From an uncultured Collinsella sp. (GTDB taxonomy: Bacteria; Actinomycetota; Coriobacteriia; Coriobacteriales; Coriobacteriaceae), in NCBI GenBank assembly GCA_902494945.1, contig CABUVF010000149.1:1-5234 (forward strand): 5,234 bases of DNA, read 5' to 3'. Below are positions 1-4,154 of this stretch, in pieces. A program made the translations under genes and the position numbers. How positions within the stretch are numbered: the stretch's first letter is position 1; each line of letters starts with the position of its first letter. The notes beneath the pieces were generated by a model, which was given only the letters and a program-made list of their open reading frames with translations, was not told the DNA's origin and did no database searches.

Positions 1-914
1 ACGTCGCGCATGAGCGTCCGCGCGCTCGCCAGCGCTTCCATGATACCCGAACGCTCGCGCGCGTTGAGTTCGCGCTTGTTGCGGTCCTCAAGCTGCTTCA
101 ATGCTCCACGCGACAGGTAATCGGCGTTTTGCTCGAGCACCTTTTCCTGCGTGGACTTGACCTCGGCGAGCGGCGCCTTGACGGCGACGATGAGCGACTT
201 GGCGCGACTGAGCACATCGGCCTCATCGGCAGCGATGAGTGAATCGATGGCGCGAACCATCTGACGGCGGGCGTCCTGGCGCTCGGCGCTCTTAAGGAAC
301 TCGATGCCGCGCGTGGGGCTTCCCGCCACGGCAACGGCCATGCGACAACGCACGATATCCTGACCGGTGGCGCGGCTCACGGCTTGCGCGGCGGCGACGG
401 GCGACACCAGCCGAAACGGTACGCACTGGCAGCGGCTCACAATGGTGGGCAGCATCACGTCGGCCGAGGTGCCCAGCAGGATGAACATGACACCCTCGGG
501 CGGCTCCTCGAGCGTTTTGAGTAGCGCGTTGGCGGTGTTGGCGCGCAGCTGCTCGGCACGGTCGATGATGTAGACCTTTGCCTTGGCGCGGATGGGCGCC
601 AGGGGCACGTCGTCGAGCAGCCCGCGGGTCTGCGCGATGAGGTAGCCCGTAGCACTTTCGGGCGTGTAATAGTGCACGTCGGGATGCGTATGGCGCGCAA
701 CGCGCACGCAGCTGTCGCACGAGCCGCAGCCGTCCTGCTCGCACAGGAAGGCCTGGGCGAGTGCCCATGCGGCGTCGAGCTTGCCGGCGCCGGGAGCGCC
801 CAAAAACAGGTAGGCGTGCGATGCGCGGCCGCTGGCGACGGCATTGGTCAAAAAGTCGCGCACGCGCTCTTGGGTGTCGAGCTTGGCCAACAGGCTTGTC
901 TGAGCGGGGGCCAT
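1..914 (-). CDS. holB: DNA polymerase III subunit delta' (clamp loader), 3' end outside window
   Basis: Clamp-loader subunit that works with DnaX and delta to place the sliding clamp on primed DNA in the cytoplasm. The first 304 codons are visible and remain open to the window edge. The AAA+ region shows SHAYLFLGAPGAGKLDAA (P-loop about residues 39-47), a Cys4 zinc module at C58, C63, C66 and C69, HPD at 77-79, Walker B-like VYIIDRAE at 114-121, ALLKTLEEPPE at 130-140 and the SRC motif at 160-162. The remainder, including the charged helical stretch before the edge, fits the C-terminal collar domain. The P-loop has Leu46 where active ATPases have Ser/Thr; delta' subunits are often poor or inactive ATPases, so this supports delta' rather than DnaX. 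The ATG follows the tmk stop after one base and has AGGAGG 9 bases upstream, so translation is probably coupled to tmk. The family usually has 300-400 residues, so little should be missing. Confidence 0.93.
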   Translation of the reverse strand, partial: MAPAQTSLLAKLDTQERVRDFLTNAVASGRASHAYLFLGAPGAGKLDAAWALAQAFLCEQDGCGSCDSCVRVARHTHPDVHYYTPESATGYLIAQTRGLLDDVPLAPIRAKAKVYIIDRAEQLRANTANALLKTLEEPPEGVMFILLGTSADVMLPTIVSRCQCVPFRLVSPVAAAQAVSRATGQDIVRCRMAVAVAGSPTRGIEFLKSAERQDARRQMVRAIDSLIAADEADVLSRAKSLIVAVKAPLAEVKSTQEKVLEQNADYLSRGALKQLEDRNKRELNARERSGIMEALASARTLMRD

Positions 915-915
915 G

Positions 916-1599
916 TTACTCGGCCTCCTGGGCAAGCGCGGCGGCGACGGCATCCTGGGGGATGTCGAGACCGTGCGCACGAACCAGCTCGACCGTCTGC
1001 GCGAAGACGTCTGCGATCGACGCAGTGGCGTCGATGAGCTTTACGCGGTCTGGCTCCTCGGCAGCAATTGCACAAAATCCCTGGTAGACGCGCTCCTGGA
1101 AGGCCATGCCCTTGGCCTCCATGCGATCGGCCGCACCGCGGGCCGCCATGCGCAGCGCCGCCTGCTCGGGCGTGACGTGATAGACGAGCGTGAGCGCCGG
1201 ATGCGTACCGGCGACAGCCAGGTTGTTGGCATCGCGTACCATCTGACGGTCGAGACCATCGGCAAACGCCTGATAGCAGGTCGTGGAATCGTAGAAACGA
1301 TCGCACAGGACCACCTTGCCGGCAGCGAGGGCGGGCGCGATGACCTCGTGCACCAGCTGGGCACGCGCGGCCTCGTAGAGCAGCAGCTCGCAGGTGTCGC
1401 CCATCGCCGTATTGGCGGGGTCGAGCAGCAGGGCGCGGATCTTTTCGCTGATGGCTGTGCCGCCCGGCTCGCGCAGAGTTACGACCTGATAGCCAGCGAG
1501 GTCGAGCGCGCGGGCCAGCAGGCGCGCCTGCGTGGACTTGCCGGCGCCGTCGACGCCCTCGAGCGTGATAAAGCTATGTTGAGCGGGCTCAAAAGCCAT
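916..1599 (-). CDS. tmk: Thymidylate kinase (dTMP kinase)
   Basis: Phosphorylates dTMP to dTDP with ATP, the step shared by de novo and salvage dTTP synthesis in the cytoplasm. The 227-residue product is near the usual 200-230. Visible motifs: P-loop EGVDGAGKST (14-23), REPGGT (43-48, dTMP binding), DRFYDST (100-106) followed by YQ (109-110), and a LID segment RGAADRMEAKG (154-164). Basic residues in the LID with a small residue (Ala19) in the P-loop is the arrangement described for type II bacterial enzymes. The usual acidic residue of the LDV/LDLP strand end is replaced: LVYHVTPEQA (138-147). The start at 1599 is supported by AGGAAGGGG 8 bases upstream (1608-1616). Its stop is one base from the holB ATG. 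The residues after about 215 are an unremarkable Ala-rich tail. Identity is secure. Confidence 0.97.
   Translation of the reverse strand: MAFEPAQHSFITLEGVDGAGKSTQARLLARALDLAGYQVVTLREPGGTAISEKIRALLLDPANTAMGDTCELLLYEAARAQLVHEVIAPALAAGKVVLCDRFYDSTTCYQAFADGLDRQMVRDANNLAVAGTHPALTLVYHVTPEQAALRMAARGAADRMEAKGMAFQERVYQGFCAIAAEEPDRVKLIDATASIADVFAQTVELVRAHGLDIPQDAVAAALAQEAE
924..929 (-). promoter_or_regulatory. Shine-Dalgarno AGGAGG of holB inside the tmk 3' end
   Basis: On the minus strand AGGAGG lies 9 bases before the holB ATG (914-912) and within the last codons of tmk. It fixes the holB start and, with the TAA-C-ATG junction, indicates translational coupling of the two genes. Confidence 0.75.
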
Positions 1600-1635
1600 G
1601 GGCGCAGCCCCTTCCTACAAGGCGCGAAAATGCAA

Positions 1636-1644
1636 GTTATAGCA
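1636..1644 (-). promoter_or_regulatory. Possible extended -10 promoter for tmk-holB
   Basis: On the minus strand TGCTATAAC combines a TGn extension with a five-of-six -10 hexamer (TATAAC). The hydrolase stop codon lies inside it. A start about 7 bases downstream would leave a leader of roughly 30 bases before the tmk ATG, containing its Shine-Dalgarno. No convincing -35 is seen, which extended -10 promoters often lack. It would let tmk-holB be expressed apart from the hydrolase. Motif match only. Confidence 0.4.
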
Positions 1645-2764
1645 ACCAAGCCATGATACCCCAGCGTCCGGCGCACCCCAAATCGGACCTAGTCATTGGG
1701 GCGCGGGCATAGATAGCGGAGGAGACGTCGCGCTCCAAGGCCAAGGCCTGTTCGCGTTCGAGATCTTGGGTGAGGATTGCCAGCATGTAAGGGCGCTCGG
1801 CGTAGACGATTGCGGCATCGTGCTGAGCATTCGGCAGGCTGCCCGTTTTGTGCGCGACCAAAACGCCGCCGGGAACGCCCTCGACAATACCGCGCGCGTC
1901 CTCCTGCGCCAGCAGATATCCGCGTGCTCGCTCGCACAGCTCGGGCGTCGCGATTGTCCCCGCCGCCAGCCGCTGCAACACGGCCGCAGCATCACGGGCG
2001 CTCGTATAGTTTTCGCGACCTTGTGCCTGGGCCTCAGCGTCCATCATCAAACGAGCGAGCACCGTTTGAGTCAAACCCAGCGCGGCGCATGTTTCATTGA
2101 CCGCATCCATGCCAAGCCGGTTGATGATGAGATTCGCTGCCACGTTGTCGCTCTGGGCGATCATAGCGTGCAGCAGCTCGTCAATACTGTACGACACACC
2201 CGCGCCGCGCGACTGAATGTTGCCGCTTCCACCCACGATATCCTGTTGCGTTACCGTTATCTGCTCGTCGAGGGACAGCTCGCCCGCCGTCACGGTCTCG
2301 AGCGCACAAGCGAGAATGGGAAGCTTGATGATGCTTGCCGCCACACGTCGCACGTCCGGCGCCACAGCGACTTCGCCATCGAGCGACGCGAACGTTTGAG
2401 GATCAAGCGCCACAGCATAGACCGAGGTAGACCCACTATATGGCTCGACAAGGGCTTCGATATCTTGCTGAAGGTCGGCAATCCAAGAAGTCTGGGAGAC
2501 AGCTTCCGTCTTTTGAGCGGACGGATGATTCGCTTTTTGTTTGGCAGGGACAGCGGAGCCCTCAGCCTCGTTGCGGCGCGCGGCACAACCGCCGAGGCTC
2601 ATCACCGAGGCAAGCGCTCCAGTCAACATCCCGGCACAAAACACTCGACGCGAGCAATCGCGCGCAGCGAGGGGCGCATCCCCCGGCGGGAACCGGAACG
2701 CCTCCACGTTGTCGCCGCCACCCCGACCTTGCTCGCCGCAGTACACAGACTCACTCCCCACCAT
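1637..2764 (-). CDS. Exported class A beta-lactamase-like serine hydrolase, probable lipoprotein
   Basis: Predicted extracytoplasmic serine hydrolase of the penicillin-recognising fold. Numbered from the ATG (375 residues), it has the nucleophile motif S144-I-I-K147, S205-D206-N207 and K306-T307-G308, spaced as in class A beta-lactamases. The N-terminus has SRRVF (38-42, Tat-like twin arginine), a hydrophobic stretch 43-58 and a lipobox-like LGGC with Cys60, followed by a polar linker to about residue 93. It is therefore probably anchored outside the membrane. The omega-loop ExxLN motif is not visible: the matching stretch reads LARLMMDAEAQAQGREN (236-252). Such proteins are often annotated beta-lactamase or serine hydrolase; substrate and resistance function cannot be assigned. 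The start is uncertain: the ATG has little Shine-Dalgarno and a TAGAAT lies just before it, so GTG at 2707 (Val20) is a real alternative that keeps the whole signal. It precedes tmk by 37 bases on the same strand. Confidence 0.85.
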   Translation of the reverse strand: MVGSESVYCGEQGRGGGDNVEAFRFPPGDAPLAARDCSRRVFCAGMLTGALASVMSLGGCAARRNEAEGSAVPAKQKANHPSAQKTEAVSQTSWIADLQQDIEALVEPYSGSTSVYAVALDPQTFASLDGEVAVAPDVRRVAASIIKLPILACALETVTAGELSLDEQITVTQQDIVGGSGNIQSRGAGVSYSIDELLHAMIAQSDNVAANLIINRLGMDAVNETCAALGLTQTVLARLMMDAEAQAQGRENYTSARDAAAVLQRLAAGTIATPELCERARGYLLAQEDARGIVEGVPGGVLVAHKTGSLPNAQHDAAIVYAERPYMLAILTQDLEREQALALERDVSSAIYARAPMTRSDLGCAGRWGIMAWLL

Positions 2765-2873
2765 TGCATTCTACCGAGCCGTCGATAAACGGCCGCACCG
2801 GATACCCAGCACGCCGCACTCATTGTGACGCATGCGACAGGGCTTGCGCGACACGACTATCCTCACACAACCA

Positions 2874-2894
2874 GTTGGGTCGGCGCGGCCCAAC
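2874..2894. promoter_or_regulatory. 21-bp palindrome upstream of TATAAT, possible operator
   Basis: Arms GTTGGGTCG and CGGCCCAAC pair at eight of nine positions plus one T-G wobble around a three-base centre. It lies in the region between the divergent genes and covers the place where a -35 would sit for the TATAAT at 2911. No recognisable -35 hexamer is present there, so a regulator binding the palindrome could control the promoter. The sequence shows the symmetry; a protein binding there is inference. It could also be a chance GC-rich hairpin. Confidence 0.45.
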
Positions 2895-2910
2895 CGCACC
2901 TGAACCACCT

Positions 2911-2916
2911 TATAAT
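2911..2916 (+). promoter_or_regulatory. Consensus -10 box (TATAAT) of the zinc-ribbon gene
   Basis: A perfect TATAAT in otherwise GC-rich sequence. A start about 7 bases downstream gives a leader of about 25 bases, just enough to hold GGAAGG before the ATG at 2948. No good -35 is visible at 16-18 bp spacing; the palindrome occupies that position. Confidence 0.7.
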
Positions 2917-2934
2917 CTAGCCAACACATCGAAT

Positions 2935-2940
2935 GGAAGG
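2935..2940 (+). promoter_or_regulatory. Shine-Dalgarno GGAAGG deciding the start at 2948
   Basis: GGAAGG ends 7 bases before the ATG at 2948. The in-frame ATG at 2933 overlaps this site and has no Shine-Dalgarno of its own, so 2948 is preferred. The product then begins MPRFCTHCGK, which places the zinc ribbon at the extreme N-terminus as is typical of such proteins. Confidence 0.75.
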
Positions 2941-2947
2941 AACCATC

Positions 2948-3991
2948 ATGCCCCGGTTTTGCACCCATTGCGGCAAGCTTCTGAAAGACGACGAGCGTTT
3001 TTGCACCAGCTGCGGAACGCCGGCAACCGATGATGGCCAGGCCTCTCAGTCGCAAGAGGATGCGCAGGCAGCCGAACATGCCGCCGCGCCCGACGCCGCC
3101 TTCGACACCGCCGCGACCACAGTTCAGTCTGCGCAGCAGCCCACGGCGACTCAGCCCCAGCAGGCGGACGTGACCGTGCAGTCCGCCCATCAGCCCATGC
3201 CCGCTCCCCAGCCCGAAGTCGGCACGACGCAGCAATGGGCGACGCCAGCCGGCTCCGCGCCGCAGCAGCCCATACCGACCGCCGCTCCGCAGGCCGGCGC
3301 CCCCGCTGCTCCCAAGAACAATAATGCGCTGCTCATCGGCATTATCGCCGCGCTAGTCGTCGTGATTATCGCGCTGGTCGTGTTCTTTATGATCAAGCCT
3401 TTCGACAAGGGCGTCGATGATACCAAGGGCACGACGATCGAAAAGGTCAAAATCGACCACGACGACGATGACGTCTCCGTTAAGGGCGACCCCAACAAGT
3501 TTGACGATGATGACGATGACGCCGACGATGACGACGCCATCGGCGAGCAGAACGTCTACGACCAGCTGAGCTCCTACTACAGCATGCTCTCCGATCTTGA
3601 TCAGCAGGTTCGCGACTGCGCCACCACGTTTAACACGTACTATCTCAAGGATGACCGCAGCTCGCGTCAGTCGGCCAGCGATGCTGCCGAGGCGCTCGAG
3701 GATCAGATCGGCGACCTTAAGGACGAGGTCGAGGACCTGGACGTTCCCATCGACTCGCAGAACTACAGCTCGTGGAAAGACATCATCACGCTCTACGACG
3801 ACTTGGAGAACCGCATCGACGTGATTTGCGATGCCTGGGAGATCAGCCTTGAGTACTCCAGCCCCGCCAACCACAAGGACGAGATCGTGGCGCCGCTGGC
3901 GCGCGACAACGTAGCGGGCACCAACGACAACAAATACCGTCTGGACTTTGAGGACCGCTACCCCGGCGCCGCACCCGTCGAAGTGAAGTAA
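2948..3991 (+). CDS. Zinc-ribbon single-pass membrane protein with poly-Asp tract, unknown function
   Basis: Function not recognised; 347 residues. Residues 1-24 form a Cys4 zinc ribbon (C5, C8, C19, C22: CTHCGK...FCTSCG) like the short ribbons at the N-termini of many bacterial membrane proteins. Residues 25-122 are a low-complexity Gln/Ala/Pro-rich linker with a repeated VQSAxQP at 59-65 and 77-83. Residues 127-149 are one strongly hydrophobic helix followed by Lys150. Next comes an acidic stretch: four Asp at 172-175, then FDDDDDDADDDD at 185-196. Residues 200-347 look like a mostly helical soluble domain with heptad-like EALEDQIGDLKDEVEDL (248-264), two cysteines (C224, C294) and many Tyr. 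The likely topology is ribbon inside and C-terminal domain outside, inferred from the helix alone; there is no signal peptide. The gene has its own TATAAT promoter, diverges from the hydrolase and converges on topA. Candidate roles are cell-envelope sensing or scaffolding; none is shown by the sequence. Confidence 0.85.
   Translation: MPRFCTHCGKLLKDDERFCTSCGTPATDDGQASQSQEDAQAAEHAAAPDAAFDTAATTVQSAQQPTATQPQQADVTVQSAHQPMPAPQPEVGTTQQWATPAGSAPQQPIPTAAPQAGAPAAPKNNNALLIGIIAALVVVIIALVVFFMIKPFDKGVDDTKGTTIEKVKIDHDDDDVSVKGDPNKFDDDDDDADDDDAIGEQNVYDQLSSYYSMLSDLDQQVRDCATTFNTYYLKDDRSSRQSASDAAEALEDQIGDLKDEVEDLDVPIDSQNYSSWKDIITLYDDLENRIDVICDAWEISLEYSSPANHKDEIVAPLARDNVAGTNDNKYRLDFEDRYPGAAPVEVK
3503..3535 (+). 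repeat. GAY-codon run encoding the poly-Asp tract
   Basis: Thirty-three bases made of GAC and GAT codons with one GCC, encoding DDDDDDADDDD just outside the predicted membrane helix. GAC and GAT are mixed rather than one codon repeated, which argues for selection on acidity over recent slippage, although trinucleotide length variation remains possible. Confidence 0.8.
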
Positions 3992-4011
3992 TCCCAACAA
4001 CTGATCAAAAC

Positions 4012-4074
4012 TTGCGGTGAAATAGGGATTAATTAGACCTTTTACCAGCAAAAACAGTCCCTATTTCACCGCAA
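4012..4074. repeat. 63-bp palindromic element with perfect 17-bp arms
   Basis: The left arm 4012-4028 (TTGCGGTGAAATAGGGA) is the exact reverse complement of the right arm 4058-4074. The 29-base interior is AT-rich. It begins 20 bases after the zinc-ribbon stop codon and is less GC-rich than its surroundings. RNA from either strand would fold into a long stem with a large loop, but no U-tract follows, so it is a poor classical terminator. The size and exact arms resemble a repetitive extragenic palindrome or a very small non-autonomous element. No clear target duplication is seen. Confidence 0.75.
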
Positions 4075-4083
4075 CTTAGAAGC

Positions 4084-4121
4084 GGGGCCGGGCGCGCATT
4101 TGCATTTGCGCGCCCGGCCCC
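4084..4121. terminator. Bidirectional GC-rich hairpin between convergent genes
   Basis: Perfect 15-bp arms (GGGGCCGGGCGCGCA at 4084-4098 and its complement at 4107-4121) enclose an 8-base loop. The stem is almost entirely G-C. It lies between the ends of the zinc-ribbon gene and topA, 33 bases past the topA stop in its direction of transcription. There is no strong T-run on either side, as is common for terminators in high-GC Actinomycetota. The symmetry lets it act on both transcripts. Confidence 0.8.
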
Positions 4122-4130
4122 ACCGTGTCT

Positions 4131-4154
4131 ATATGTGCTCGGATATGTGCTCGG
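4131..4154. repeat. Perfect 12-bp tandem repeat abutting the topA stop codon
   Basis: ATATGTGCTCGG occurs twice without interruption and ends directly at the topA stop codon (TAA on the minus strand, 4155-4157). It is probably a small slippage duplication in the 3' untranslated region; no function is evident. Confidence 0.85.

Larger units (their letters stand above)
2765..2947. other. Divergent intergenic region
   Basis: The 183 bases between the hydrolase and the zinc-ribbon gene hold the palindrome, the plus-strand TATAAT and the GGAAGG site. On the minus strand the only notable -10-like hexamer is TAGAAT at 2768-2773, too close to the annotated ATG at 2764 to leave a leader and without a matching -35. 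I see no riboswitch, small gene or RNA gene here. Confidence 0.6.

Noticed and set aside
913..1656. Plus-strand open frame (247 codons) opposite tmk
   Set aside because: The minus strand has every thymidylate kinase motif and a Shine-Dalgarno; the plus frame has neither a motif nor a start site.
2064..2076. Perfect small palindrome GTTTGA-G-TCAAAC
   Set aside because: It lies inside the hydrolase coding sequence, is short, and has no promoter nearby; chance is sufficient.
2768..2773. TAGAAT on the minus strand as the hydrolase promoter
   Set aside because: Five of six bases match a -10, but no -35 lies at suitable spacing and the transcript would begin at the annotated ATG. Kept only as an argument about the start codon.
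1766..2788. Long plus-strand open frame (340 codons) opposite the serine hydrolase
   Set aside because: Its product is rich in Arg, His and Ser without any recognisable motif, while the minus strand carries SxxK, SDN and KTG in order. It is a high-GC antisense shadow.
2855..2870. GATAGT and TTGTGT on the minus strand as a promoter pair
   Set aside because: The two hexamers are only a few bases apart, so they cannot form one sigma-70-type promoter.
2933..2935. Upstream ATG as the start of the zinc-ribbon gene
   Set aside because: The Shine-Dalgarno GGAAGG overlaps this codon and is spaced correctly only for the ATG at 2948.
3353..4051. Minus-strand open frame (232 codons) opposite the zinc-ribbon gene
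   Set aside because: Its Val/Ile-rich sequence is the complement of the GAC/GAT-rich codons of the real gene. It begins inside the 63-bp palindrome and has no convincing ribosome site.
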